From: Caenorhabditis elegans | Lineage: Eukaryota > Nematoda > Chromadorea > Rhabditida > Rhabditidae | DNA: 64,000 nt | Assembly (NCBI RefSeq): GCF_000002985.6 | Contig: NC_003283.11 | Span: 17,733,501-17,797,500, forward strand | Direction of reading: 5' to 3' | Part shown: in pieces, positions 44,425-56,190 of the stretch | How positions within the stretch are numbered: the stretch's first letter is position 1 | Layout: the number at the start of each line of letters is the position of its first letter | Translations under genes and position numbers: made by a program | Notes under the pieces: model-generated | Database searches by the model: none | Told to the model about the DNA's origin: nothing | The model's input: only the letters and a program-made list of their open reading frames with translations

Positions 44425-45987
44425 TGCTTGCGCTCATAGTTCTGCTCTTTGTGCATTTTGTGTCTGCTGACAATGAAACTGTTCCGTTTGTTGGATGGAA
44501 GGTATGTCCCAATGGAGAATTTGTAAAGGGGATGATGATTAAATATCAAAAAGGATCGACTACCACTGCTCTTGATGCGGTTGCGCTATATTGTGCACCA
44601 TTGTATTCGTGTGAGTTTTAAATTTGCCTCTGTTTTGATTAGGCCTTTCACGGAGGCGCTACTCTCGCCCACCCGCCCTCACACCACCACCCTTCTCTGT
44701 TGCACACAGCTACTACGCGAGGTCCCGCGTAGCGTCTGCCGCCTTACACCATGGTGTGAGAGTACGGGTGGTGTGCCCTTTCTGCTTCGTGGAAGGCCTA
44801 CGTTTGATAGCATCATGTTTCGATAGCACAAACTCCTAATTAGAAAACATGAAAACTACAAGATGCGATTGAGTAAAACTAAAGATGGAATTTGAAAGCG
44901 GACATTTTGGGCTTCCAGAATCTATAATTATCCTATGTCCTAAATCCTAATCCTATCATCATTACTATAAATAAAACAATATTTTACATCTGATGACTAG
45001 GTCATCAGTGGGCGGAGCCTAGCTGCGTCACACTATGATAAATCACCCGTGACTTAATGGGTAGGGTCACATAAGCACCACCCATATTATGGGAGAAGCT
45101 TAATAAGCCACGCCCACTTTTCGCTGCAAGACAACGGCTCGATATTCAAATTTTCTGAAAAATAATTTTTGGCGCGAAATCAAAATTTTCTGAGAATATG
45201 TTTTGAGCGGAAATTCGAATTTTCTAAAAACAATATTTAGCCGGGAAATTAAACCTTTCTGAGAAAACATTTTTGGCGGGAAATTTAAATTTTCAGAGAA
45301 AAACACATTTTTTGGCGCGAAATTAAAATTTTCTGAGAATTAATTTTTGGCGGGAAATTCAAATTTTCTGATAAAAATATTTTGGCGGAAAATTCAAATT
45401 TTTTGTTGAAAATTTTTTGCGCGAAATTAAAACTTTCTAGAAAAATCTGGGAATTTCTAGAATTATCTAGAAAGTCCCCGACAGTGTAGAAAAGGCTGGT
45501 ATATCCTATAATATCCTGATACATCCGAAACAAGATCTTTCAGGTAAAGAAGACAAGCACAACTGGATAATGTCTGGAGAAGCAACATGGGGTCAATGGA
45601 ACATTCAAATTCAATGGTGCCCATCTGGAACAACTGCTGTCGGATATTCGATTAGACGATCCAACAATCATTCATGCATTGCTCAGCCCGAGACACTCAT
45701 AAATTTTCAAATTAAATGTGAGAATCCGTACGCACGAGACATTAAGAAAGGAGTTTGGCTCGAAGGTAACACCAACTTCAAAAATAAAAAAATTTTCGAG
45801 GACGAATTCAATTTGTTTAGGAAAAACCGAAAACTGTGGAGTATGGGACATCAAGAAATATTGTGTCAATAAAACAGCATTGTGTGGAATTAATACTGCT
45901 GTGAAACCTTATAAAAGAAAAGATATTCCAACCGGAGTAGTGGACGTCAATATTAAATGTTGTAATTTGGATTTTGATAATCAATAA
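44424..45987 (+). CDS. Secreted VMO-I-like (vitelline membrane outer layer I) protein
   Basis: Three exons, 44424-44610, 45544-45765 and 45821-45987, give 191 residues with a signal peptide of about 16 residues. Three internal repeats follow the beta-prism plan of VMO-I: CPNGEFVKGMMIKYQKG then ALDAVALYC; WGQWNIQIQWCPSGTTAVGY then LINFQIKC; and CGVWDIKKYC, ALCGINTAV, VDVNIKCC. The paired cysteines fit an extracellular disulfide-bonded fold. Vertebrate VMO-I coats the egg vitelline membrane; its role in nematodes is unclear to me. The frame is open upstream, but the signal peptide fixes the start at 44424. Intron 1 holds a small inverted-repeat element and GGCGGGAAATT repeats. Confidence 0.82.
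44640..44800. mobile_element. 161-bp inverted-repeat element (MITE-like)
   Basis: Ends TAGGCCTTTCACGGAGGC and GCTTCGTGGAAGGCCTA are imperfect inverted repeats. Internal arms CACACCACCAC and GTGGTGTG also pair. GC-rich against its surroundings. Lies in intron 1 of the VMO-I-like gene. Confidence 0.7.
45125..45440. repeat. TTTTTGGCGGGAAATTCAAA repeats
   Basis: Degenerate units of about 40 bp with TTTTTGGCGGGAAATT(C/T)AAATTTTC, also present at 55.14-55.51 kb. Confidence 0.8.
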
Positions 45988-46129
45988 GTTCCAAATTTTT
46001 CTATCATTGAATGAATATTTTACTATAAGCACAAAGAAATTTCAATTTATATTGTTATTTAAAGGTAAAAAAACCACCAAAATCTGGGAATAATTTTCAA
46101 ATGACTCCAAATTGTCCCTTGATTCTAAA

Positions 46130-46600
46130 TATCTATATGAAAAAATTTTTAAAAAATCCCTCCGTTTACATTTCAGCTTGAAATTGCGAAGTTCATTTGA
46201 GCCCGCGTGTGCTTCTCAAAATTTCTTGCCAAAGATGCGATGTGTCGATTTACGAGATTTGTGTAGATTTACGAAATGTTTAATATTTATCGGATGCTGA
46301 TTTTAGTTTTTAAACAAGTTGAAATAGCAAAAACTGGCAAAATTTTCGGTTTTGAGTCGGGAAAATTGTGACCTAAGAATTGGAATTTTTTCTAGTTTTT
46401 TTTTGATATTAAAATAATTAATTGACCTTAAAAAACACATTTTCAAAGAAATCATAAATGAAGGAATCTTGTTGAAAAACGAAAATCAGAATCCGATAAA
46501 GATTAAACATTCCGTAAATCTACACAAATCTCGTAAATCGACACGAAATTCGCGATTTTAAGCTGAAATATACAATCAGGAAATTTTTTTGAATTTTTTC
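46130..46600. repeat. Inverted repeat with TGTCGATTTACGAGATTTGT arms
   Basis: The left arm near 46165-46310 has GATGTGTCGATTTACGAGAT and AATATTTATCGGATGCTGAT. The right arm near 46480-46580 is its reverse complement, with ATCTCGTAAATCGACACG and AATCCGATAAAG. The loop is about 150 bp. It fills much of the space between the convergent VMO-I-like and srab-like genes (45988-46947). Confidence 0.8.
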
Positions 46601-46947
46601 ACGTAAATATTCGGAATCAGCGGAAAATTTGGAGTTATTTGAAATTATTTTCCAGATTTCTGAAATAGTCAAACTCTCCTATTTTAAAAAACTAAAAAAT
46701 TACAATTTTTGTTTTCTCAAAACTTTTTTAAAAAGAAAAAACCTCAGCAAAAAATTTTCAAGTTTACAAATTTTCCGAATCTTACTTTTTATTCAAATTT
46801 TTAAACTAAGATTACAGCAAAAAAAAAAACAAAAAACCAGTTATAAGTTTTCAAAATGAGATCCAATGAAAAACCAAGAAGTAAAATCGAAAAATCACGT
46901 TTCTCAACTAATTTCCGAAAACCAATTCCGGTTATCACATTTTCTTA

Positions 46948-49900
46948 TCACCGATTTCGTAGTTTTCTCTGTTGTCGTTTTTCGCCTTCTTTCACACTTA
47001 ATTGCTGATTTAGAACATTAAAATAGTGATCAGATGATGTTGTAAGTGACGCTTGCAGTGTATTTGATACGGTGTCACGATGCTGAAAATTTCAGATTTT
47101 TAGACGAATTTTGAGAAATTAAGTCAGTTTTTTGACTGGAAATTCAAATTTTCCAGCAAAAAATATGCCACAAAAACTCACTTTTTTCTGGAATACCCAT
47201 AGGTAGAGTGGCATGACAACTGAGTAGAGGGGTACAAAGTTCACAACTGAAATAAATTAATTTTTTGGGTGAAGTTTGATATAATTAATCAATAATTTGT
47301 AAATGCTCACAATTTTGTCCTTTTTTTAAAATTTGACCTACTTTTTTAAAATTTGACCTACTTTTTAAAAATTTGGGTACTAGTCTGAAATCACCCCGCC
47401 ACTTTTTTTTATCATTTTAATATTATCCATTTTAATAAAACGTGATGTCCATTTTCCATCTTTAGGCTTAGAAATGGTTATTTCCTAAGCCTAAAAATAC
47501 AAAAACTCCACACGTTTTTATTTGAAAATTTATTTAAATTTAAAGAAAAAAGTGGCGGGGTGATTTCAGACTAGTACCCAAATTTGACCTACTTTTTAAA
47601 AATTTGACCTACTTTTTACAAATTTGACCTACTTTTTAAATATTTGACCTAAATTTTCTAAATTTGGCATACTTTATTGTAATTAAACTTCTTCGAATCT
47701 TGTCCTTTTTTCTAAAACTTAATCAATAGTTTGGCTTCAAAATCTTTGTTCAAAGTTTCATCAAATTAAATTATAGTTTGAATTTAAGCTGCAAAGTGTC
47801 AAACACTTTTTTCCCCAATTCAAAAAAGTAGGTTAAACTAGAATTTTGAAAAAAAAAACAAAGTTCAAATTTCAAAAAATTACCTTCGACTAAAGCATGA
47901 TACGTGGGTCGTTCCATTTCACTACTGTAATAATGTACGGGCGCGGACAGTGTGAAGCAGGTGAACACAAAAATCAGATCACACAAGGTGAAAGATTGAA
48001 GAAGTCGAATATTCCGCATATTGGCCTCCAGCTGGTACCGATTACTTAGAGTGGCGGTGACGGATCGGGCACGGATTCTCTGAAAAATTTCAAAGTTGAA
48101 AAAGTGGGAAAAATTCTGAAAAGTAGGTCAAATTTTAAAAATTAGGTGAAATTTTGAAAAAGTAGGCCAAATTTTGAAAAAGTAGATCAAATTCTGAAAA
48201 CTAGGTCAAATTATGAAAGAGTAGGTCCAATTGTGAAAAAGTAGATCAAATTTTCAAAAAGTAGGTCAATATTTGGATAATTAGGTCAAATTTTGAAAAA
48301 TAGGTGAAATTCTAAAAAGTGGGTCAATACTTGAAAAGTTAGGTCATGTTTTGAAAATAGTACGTTTTATTTGAAAAAAGGAAGGCACATTTTTAAAAAG
48401 TAGGTCAGATTTTGAAAATGTAGGTCAAATATTAGAAAAGTGGATCAAACTTCCAAAAAATTGGTCAAATTTTGAGAAAGTAGGTCAAATACTGAAATGG
48501 GGGTCAAAATCTGAAAAAGTAGGTTGTATTTTGAAAAAGTAGGTCACCTAAAATGTGAAATACTTTTTCAAACTGACCTACTTTTTCCCAAATTTGATCT
48601 ACTTTTCTGAAGATTTGACCTACTTTTTCTTCGAATTTCTTGACTCACCTTATTCAACGCCAACAAACACCGATTAACAATTCTGGCGGCAATTTGAAAA
48701 ACAATAATCAAGACTTCTGGAATTATCACCCAAAGCGGAAACTTTACAGAGATGCTCTGAAAGGTTTCAGGTTTTTTTATTAATTTTAAGGGGGAATGGG
48801 CTCACGGAGCAATAGTAGTGTGGAGCATCAAAATCGTACTCGTGGAATACAGAAGCCATTAGAATAAGAGAGCAGAGGAGCTGAAAAAATTTTTGAAAAA
48901 ATTTTGGAAAAAAAATTCAAAAAAAAAAATTTTTTTTTTGAATTTTTTTCTGCAATTATCGATTTTCTGCACTTTTTTCCGATCTTTCTTACCTGAAATA
49001 TAGCTATAATCACTCCAATCGACTTATATCCATGCTCATAATGTTGACTGTAATATGTGGCAAATCCCCGCTCAATCATTAGAAAAATCGTTGTGGTACT
49101 TGACAGAATCAGGCCGAACATGTAGGGAAATCTTAGGATGAAGCATCGTAAGGAGCTCGGTTGCATGTCATAGCAATCGACGCCGAAAAAGTAGTAGTAC
49201 AAGTCGAAGAGGTGTAGGAAGAATCTGGAATTTTTGAGAATTTTGATAAAATTTGGCTTTTGGAGTGATTTTCGCTGGATTTCAATGTGAAAATCAGATT
49301 TAAAACCCTTGAAATCTACTATCCACTTTTTTTTTTGAAATTATAAGCAGCTTTCAAAAAAGTGTACTTTTGGCGCAGTGGATAGCGGGCGCGGCTGGTA
49401 ATCACAAGACCATGGTTCGACCCCCACGACGACCAAATATTTTTGTCTTGACGGTTTTATAATTAACACTTATTTTAGGATATTCAATTATCAGTTTCGA
49501 TAATTTTTTCAGAAGTTCAACATCAAGTAAAAGGGACTTTTTGTAAAAATGTCAAAATTCTGGGGGTTTTGAGTAATTTTTTGCACTTTTTGAACATCAA
49601 AATCAGCTTTGAAATCTCTGAAACCCCCTATCCACGTTTTTTCAGCAATTTATGGAAAATTCGCATTTGGCGCAGTGGATAGTGGGCGCGGCTGGTAATC
49701 ACAAGACCGGGGTTCGAGCCCCACTGTGACTAAAATTTTCTGTAGATGTTAATTTGATATTTAAACAATTATTTTACATCGAAAGTTTAAAAACTTGAGG
49801 AAAAACAGATTTGGAAAAAAATTTGGAATTTTTTTTTTTAATTTTTTGAAGTTTTTTAAAAATTGTTTTTTTAATAAAAAACTTAAAATTTTGATACTTC

Positions 49901-52900
49901 TCAACTCACCTCGGCACACAATGAATCAGCAACGCGGCGCAGTGAATTTTCATTAGAAATTTCAGATTAAAATGCATCAACTTGTAGCGGCAAATGCTTA
50001 GCCACGTATGAATTAGATAGAAGACGGCGACGGCACTGCAGAACAGGTTAAAATATAAAACTGAACGTAGAAATCGGGAATTCGCCACTTGGAGCATCTC
50101 GGAGCAATTGAAGACCAGCGGGTCCTGGGAGCCAGTCATTCTGTAAGAAAATCAGATTTTTAGTCAATTTTTTCCATGTCAAAATATATAAAATCCAATT
50201 CTTTGGAGTGTTCAACTATAAATTTCAAAAAAAAAAAATCATTAAAAAAAAAAAAAAAATTGAAATTTGAGTCATTTTCTCTGTTTTTCTACCAGTTTTT
50301 TTCTGAAATAACATTCATGTCAAAATCAAAAAAAAAAAAAAAAAAAAATTTGGCCACTGCGGGGTCGAACCCCGGTCTTGTGATTACCAACCATCCCTGT
50401 TACCCATTGCGCCAAAAATGCATTTTTTCAAAATTTTTACAATGTTCTGGATAGCGGTTTTAAATAGCCCTAAACCCAAATTTTTTGGTAAAAATTCACA
50501 AAAACGCTCAAATTATGATGTTTTTCTTCTTCTAAAAGTTTTAAAAAAGTATTTGGAAAACAAGTATCGGGAGCTATAATAAGTGTGTCTCCTGAATAGT
50601 AAGTTGTTGAGCAAAACTTTGCGGCACCATTTATTTTTTGAGCGCAAAAGCTCAAAAGAGCCACATAATAATGCGACAGGGAAAGTAGTTTGAACAATAA
50701 TTGGTTCGCACATTTTTCTGTCGGAAAAAATACATTTTTGTCATCTAAATTGCGCAATTGAGCTGCAAAAAATATTTGGCCTGGGCGGGGGACGAACCCC
50801 GGTCTTGTGATTACTAGTCAATCCTGCTAACCACTGCGCGAGAAGTGTAATTTTTAAAAAATTGCAAAGAAACGTGTTAGCTGCTTTTTTAAGCAGTTGT
50901 ATATTGAAATTTCAACAAAAAAATGTTGGCAAACATATTCAAAAATTCTTCCAAATTTGAATTTTGCAAATTTTAAGTATATGGCAATACAATTCTGACG
51001 GAGAAAAAATTATTTGCCACCGTGGGGATCGAACCCCGGTCTTGTGATTATCAGCCGCGCCCACTATCCACTGCGCCAAAAGTGCATTTTTCAAAAAGTT
51101 GCAAAAAACGTATTAAGGTTATTTTTAATAGTTTTGAAGCAATTTTTGTAGAAAAACGTGCCAAATTTGATAGGAATCCCTAAATTTTGAATTTATTTTC
51201 TGGTTTGAGAAAAAAAGTGACAATTTGTTGTGCACATGAGTGAGCACACAACAAATGCACTAAAAATAAATGGTAATTGAAAAGATATCGGGGGGCTTCA
51301 CGGAACAAATGAGTCATGAATAAAGAATTAATTTGGTCGTGCCAAGGCAAAGTGGGCGGGGGTTGCTTTCAGGGGCCCGACACTTTATTGTCAGCCTGAC
51401 CTTTCTCAGAAAAAAAAAAGAAAAAACGAAAAATTCTCGATGAAAAAAATAGAGAAAAAGATGTGAAAATGAAAATAGGATGGCTAATTGGAATTCGTTT
51501 ACCAGGGAATTAAATGGAATTGGAAATGACCTTTTAATGGTTTATAGCACTTCTAGTGAATTCGAGCTTTTCCAGCAAAAAAAAAAAAAAAAAAAAGGCC
51601 GAGAAAACTGAAATTTCGAGAAAAAAATGTTAGAAAAATTTTTTTTTGTAAAAAAATTTGAAACTTCGTTTTGCGAAGCTTAATTTCAACGTGAATGTGT
51701 CTAACAAAAATATAAAAAGCAAAAAACCCGTACCCGGAGTCGAACCCCGGTCTTGTGATTACCAGCCGCGCCCGTTACCCACTGCGCCAAAAGTGTATTT
51801 TTAAAAATTGCTGAAAAACGGTGGATAGGGGTTTTCAAGGGTTTTGAAGCTGATTTTCAATGTGAAAATTCATGAAAAGCGTCGGAAAAACGAGAAAAAC
51901 TATAAAGCTTTCTTGATAGAGTACTAGAGCAAAAAAATGGAGCAAAACTTTGTAGCTTCGACTCATTTTTTTGCTCTTCCGACTGCACAATGAGCGCAGA
52001 CAAGGAAATTGAAAATTATGAGCTTTGAACGATGACTGGTGAAGTTATTAAAAGTAATTGGTATAGTCAAGAGCAATTTTGGGGCACAAAATGCCCTCAA
52101 AATTGGGGCACAAAATGCCCTCAAAACAAGTTGAGAAGGGCGAAAATTGAACAAAACCATGTTTCAGCTATCAAAATTGAGTTATCTAATCAATAACACC
52201 AAGAAAAAATATTTGTCGCTATTGGGGGTCGAACCCCGGTCTTCTGATTACCAACCATCCCCACTATCCACTGCGCCATAAGTGCAAAATCCAAAAAACT
52301 TGCGGAAATGCGGTTAGCGGGTTTTAAGTGACTAAAAACAGATTTTGATGCCAAAAACTTCAAAATTGTGATGTAAAGCCCTAGTTTTTGAATTTATTTT
52401 GTTGTTTTTTTTTAATGAGAAACCTTGAAATTGAGATAATTTGAAAACAAATGCCTATGTGTAATCAAATAGTCACAAAAGTTGGCACATCAATAAGAAA
52501 AAAAATTGTGACGTAGGTGGGGGGTCGAACCCCGGACGTCAGATTACTGGTGGAGCTCACTAGCCACTGCGCCAAAAGTGAATTTTCTTTAAAAATTTTT
52601 AAAGGTTTGAAGGTGAGTTTTTAGAGGTTTTAAAGCTAATTTTCATGTTAAAAATTCATAAAATGCAGATTTAAAGGTAGATTTAAAAGTTTTTTCAGAA
52701 GAACAGCGTTTTCCAGGAAATTTCCAAAATAGTAAAATAAAACTTCCGAAAAAGTTCTTAGAGGCCGTCTCAGGAGACACCTAATGGAATTAACTTCCGG
52801 CAACAACAGAAAAAACACATTAGCATGGAAAAGTTGAACAAATGTTGAGAGAAAAAAATTTCAAAAAAAACATTTTCTTAAAATTTTCAAACAAAAAACA

Positions 52901-53799
52901 AAATTTCAAATATTTTCTTAAAATGTTTTTTTTGTAAAATTGAATTTTTAGCACATTTTAACATGTTTTTCTAGTATTTTTCAGTGGAATTTCCTTGTTT
53001 TGGCAGAATGCCAAATTCCAACTAAACGTTGATGTTCTACGTAAATACGTAAATGTTAGAAGAAAATTCGGTTTTTTTTTCAAGAGCACACACACACACA
53101 CACGTACAAATATTCCACTTCAATAGGCATCAACGATGAAAATTCCCAGAAATTTTTTTCTATTCGCGAAATAAACTGAGAGAATGAGGGGACCTCTGAA
53201 GGATAATGAATAATTCAAATATTTTATGGGATTTTTTTTTGGTTTTGTTTTGGTCTTTTGGGAATATTTTTGATGAATACAACGATATGATTATTTGAAA
53301 AAAATTTAATCCAAAAACTTATTTTGACACATAAATAAATTTTAAAATAGAATTAAATTATGCAGGTAAACTATAAAAAATATTTGGCCTCGGCGGGGGT
53401 CGAACCCCGGACCTGTGCGTACTAGTCATCCCTGTTATCCACTGCGCCACTGGTGCAAATTTTTTAAAATTTCGATAAAACTGTGTTTCGGGATATTTTC
53501 GTAGTTAGTAGTTATAAGATGGATTTTACATCGGAAATTCATCTTTATTCAATAAAAGACCAGGAGAAAATTTTTTTGACCGAGGCGGGGGTCGAACCCC
53601 GGTCGTCAGATTACTAGTGGAGCATTTTTTTTTAAGTTTTGGTTCAAAACAGCATTTTTGGTGGTTTTTCAAAACTAATTTTGTTTGAAATTCAACCAGA
53701 AAATAAAACAAATAAAAAAATCATGACTTACTTCTCCAGCGCCGTCCAAATTGCATTTTCGGTTTCTTCCAGCGTTTCAACACTTTCAGATTCATTCAT
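46948..53799 (-). CDS. srab/sra-like chemoreceptor (7TM GPCR)
   Basis: Eight exons: 53732-53799, 49910-50140, 48993-49224, 48806-48880, 48649-48756, 47884-48079, 47182-47246 and 46948-47082, in phase, 369 residues. Motifs include SSLRCFILRFPYMFG, then IERGFATYYSQHYE, and after the fifth helix TLSNRYQLEANMRN. The first exon is short and polar. This points to the Sra superfamily, srab more than sra or sre by the SLRCF...PY pattern; the class is less certain than the receptor identity. Intron 1 is 3.6 kb and holds eight tRNA-like modules; intron 2 holds two more. TTTGACCTAC arrays occupy introns 5 and 6. TATTTTAG just before the ATG may be a trans-splice site. Confidence 0.82.
47320..47660. repeat. 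TTTGACCTACTTTTT block around an inverted segment
   Basis: Array units flank a 200-bp segment whose ends are inverted repeats: TTTGGGTACTAGTCTGAAAT ... and its complement ...TTTCAGACTAGTACCCAAAT, with ACCCCGCCACTTTTTT inside. That segment (about 47367-47583) looks like a small insertion within the array. Confidence 0.8.
48110..48640 (-). repeat. Inverted TTTGACCTACTTTTT array (AAAAAGTAGGTCAAA) in srab-like intron 5
   Basis: Units AAAAAGTAGGTCAAATTTTG run from 48110 to 48545, then the orientation flips to TTTGACCTACTTTTTC at 48560-48640. Confidence 0.88.
49270..49740 (+). repeat. Two tRNA-like modules with 5' extension (subfamily C)
   Basis: Modules at 49370-49435 and 49668-49735: TTTGGCGCAGTGGATAGCGG, GCGCGGCTGGTAATCACAAG, ACC(G/A)(T/G)GGTTCGA(C/G)CCCCAC. 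Each is preceded by a shared stretch of about 90 bp with AAAATCAG(C/A)TTT(A/G)AAA and CTATCCAC(T/G)TTTTTT. Confidence 0.82.
50345..53640 (-). repeat. Eight tRNA-like modules (subfamily C) in srab-like intron 1
   Basis: At about 50350-50416, 50783-50850, 51020-51088, 51728-51793, 52213-52282, 52520-52582, 53392-53460 and 53583-53635 (truncated). They read as the reverse complement of GGCGCAGTGG(A/G)TA...GGCTGGTAATCACAAGACCGGGGTTCGA. The copy at 51.73 kb has the same CCTATCCACCGTTTTTCAGC extension as the plus-strand pair. All are in the host gene's sense orientation. Confidence 0.82.
53087..53103. repeat. (CA)n microsatellite
   Basis: About eight uninterrupted CA dinucleotides in srab-like intron 1. 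Confidence 0.9.
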
Positions 53800-56005
53800 T
53801 TTCACCTAAAATATTAGAAAATAGCGTCACAAACTCAAAAATTCAAAAACCAACGAAATGATAATGACTGGTTATCCGTCGAGGTTGACGATGATTCAAT
53901 TGGCAGGGGATCTTGTAATTTCTGAACTCATAAATATGAAAATGTTGTTTTGAAGGTTTGAACTCAAAATTGAAATTGAGCTTGATCTTATTAATATTTT
54001 GGGGAGAACAGTTTAAACAAAGTTTTTAAAAAATTTAATTTTATTTCAAAAAAGTTCTTTTTTTTTTTGCTTTATTAGACTCAAAATTGTCTGAAAACAC
54101 CGAATTTCATAATGAAAATTCTTGAAAATTTCTCAAAAAAAAGTTATGACGGCTCAAAAAATGGCCTAAAATTAAAAGGTAAAATTTGAAATTTGATCGA
54201 CTTGTCAAGCGGATGGGTACCAAATTTTTTTTGAAAATACCGTCAAAATTTGGGTACATTACCTAAATTTTGAAAAAACAGGTTAAAAAATTTGAGACTT
54301 TTAAACCACGAATTTTGGAAATAAAATTATGTCCAAAACTTTCGGGAAACATTTTTTATTTTTTGGAATTTGCAGAATTTTTTTCAATAAAAAAATTTAA
54401 AAAATCATAATTGAAATTTCTTTTGTAACTTTTTTAATTTTAACATAGATTTCTGAAGGTAAAAAGTATATTAAAAAATACATTTTCACAACTAGAAAAA
54501 TACTTTTCTATAGAAAATCAAGTTCATAGAAAATCAAACAATATTTGGAAATGTGCATACTTTTGAGAGATCAGATTTTGGCTAAAAGTGAACTCATTAG
54601 CAGTTTTTTATTAATTTTTTAAAATTAAACTTCAAGATATGATTTAAGTTACTAAAAGTGAGCCGAAAAAACAAAAAAAAACAAAAAAAATAATTTTTTT
54701 CCTGCGATGCACCATGTCCAAAAAGTTAATTTTGGCTTTATACCTTAACTTTTTTCTCACAATTTGTTAATAATAAATGAATTTTGAATTATATTTCTAT
54801 AAATTGCAATAAAACGAAAAACCTCTTCAAATGAAAAACACAGAAAACCCTGGCACATGTAGGGGAATTCTACGAAAATTAGGACAAAATCATGTGTTTT
54901 ACATATTAGTTTTATCATTTACAGGAAATAGGAAAATAATTGTTATTGGTAGTTTTTAGAGTTTTTTTTAAATAATTTTTTTTTCAAATTTTGTTAAAAT
55001 TGTTTTTTTTTTTTGGAAGTTTTTGACCAACATTTTTTCTGGATGTTCATAGTTTGAAGCCTATGTAGTCTCTGTAGTATGTGACGTCACACTCAACGTC
55101 ACTAAGAATTGTGGGTGGGGCCTGGCTCCCTTTGTGATGAGACCATAAAAAATGTTTGGCGGTAAATTCAGTTTTTGAGAACATTTTTTGACGGAAAATT
55201 TAAATTTTCGGAAAAAAAACTTTTGGCGGGAAATTTAAATTTTCGGAAAAAAAAATTTTGACCGGAAATTTCAAAATTTCTGATAAAAATTTTTTGGCGG
55301 GAAATTTAAATTTTTGTAGATAACTTTTTAGCAGAATATTCAAATTTTTTGGCGTTTTTTGGCGAGAAATTTAAATTTTCGGAGAGAAAGTTTTGCCGGA
55401 AAATTTAAATATTTTGAAAAAAAAGTTTTAGGCAGAAAATTTAAATTTTCGGATCAAACAATTTTGGCGGGAATATAAAATTTCGGAGAAAAAAAAAGTT
55501 TTGGCGGTAAGTTTAAATTGTTTTTGAAAAAACTAGGGCAGAAAATTCAAAAAAACCTTCAGGAAATTGCAAGTCAATTCTGTGATGAACCTTTTCAAAA
55601 ATTTTTGAAATTTTTGGAATTATCTAGAAATGTTCTAGAAGGATTTCAAAAGGGAGTGCGCCAGTCGGAGCACAAAGAAATGTGTAGGTTTTTTTTACTA
55701 ATTTTGTTGGAGTTGTAGTTTTTTTTTGATGAGTTTCAGACTTTTGTTATGACAAAAAAATTGGAAACTTTTTACCAAAATTTTTAGAAAATTGTCCTTG
55801 CCATTGTCCCTCTCCGTTAAGATTTATTGTAATTTTCGCTACAATACGCATTCTCAAAAATTTGTGTTCCCGTAATCGTTTATGTTTTTCATTTCCACGC
55901 AAAACATACATGGGTCACTAAGTAATGAAACACAACATGTTGCATGCATATCGTTATGAAAACTTTTATTTTCACAAAATAAGCATTACTAACGCAGTGT
56001 TTTTC
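53800..56005. other. 2.2-kb spacer between the srab-like gene and srh fragment
   Basis: AT-rich. 55140-55510 is TTTTTGGCGGGAAATTTAAA repeats like those at 45.1-45.4 kb. The rest includes the srab-like promoter; I see no gene. Confidence 0.5.
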
Positions 56006-56190
56006 TCCTACATCACATCTCCATATTCATATTCTCAAGTTCTCTATATAATAGCTGGAATCACATTTCCAATTCACCTTCTCGGCGGTTACTGTAAATC
56101 TGTCAAATGGACCCTGTTTAATCTGCATTTCTGGGCATTTCTATTTGATTTACTGCTCAGTTTCTTTTTTCAGCCATTTATATGTACTCC
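56006..56190 (+). pseudogene. srh exon-1 fragment
   Basis: From SYITSPYSYSQVLYIIAGIT to PFICTP it matches exon 1 of the intact srh gene 1 kb downstream, but 27 bp (nine residues after GGYC) are missing. The match then stops dead near 56190 and continues into unrelated GC-rich DNA. No later exons follow. It is a partial tandem duplicate and is not expected to make a receptor. Confidence 0.8.

Noticed and set aside
49370-49435. A functional tRNA gene (and similar calls at other A-box/B-box modules)
   Set aside because: A and B boxes are good, but in the copies I examined the acceptor and anticodon arms do not pair, and the modules recur with shared non-tRNA flanks. They are tRNA-like repeats.
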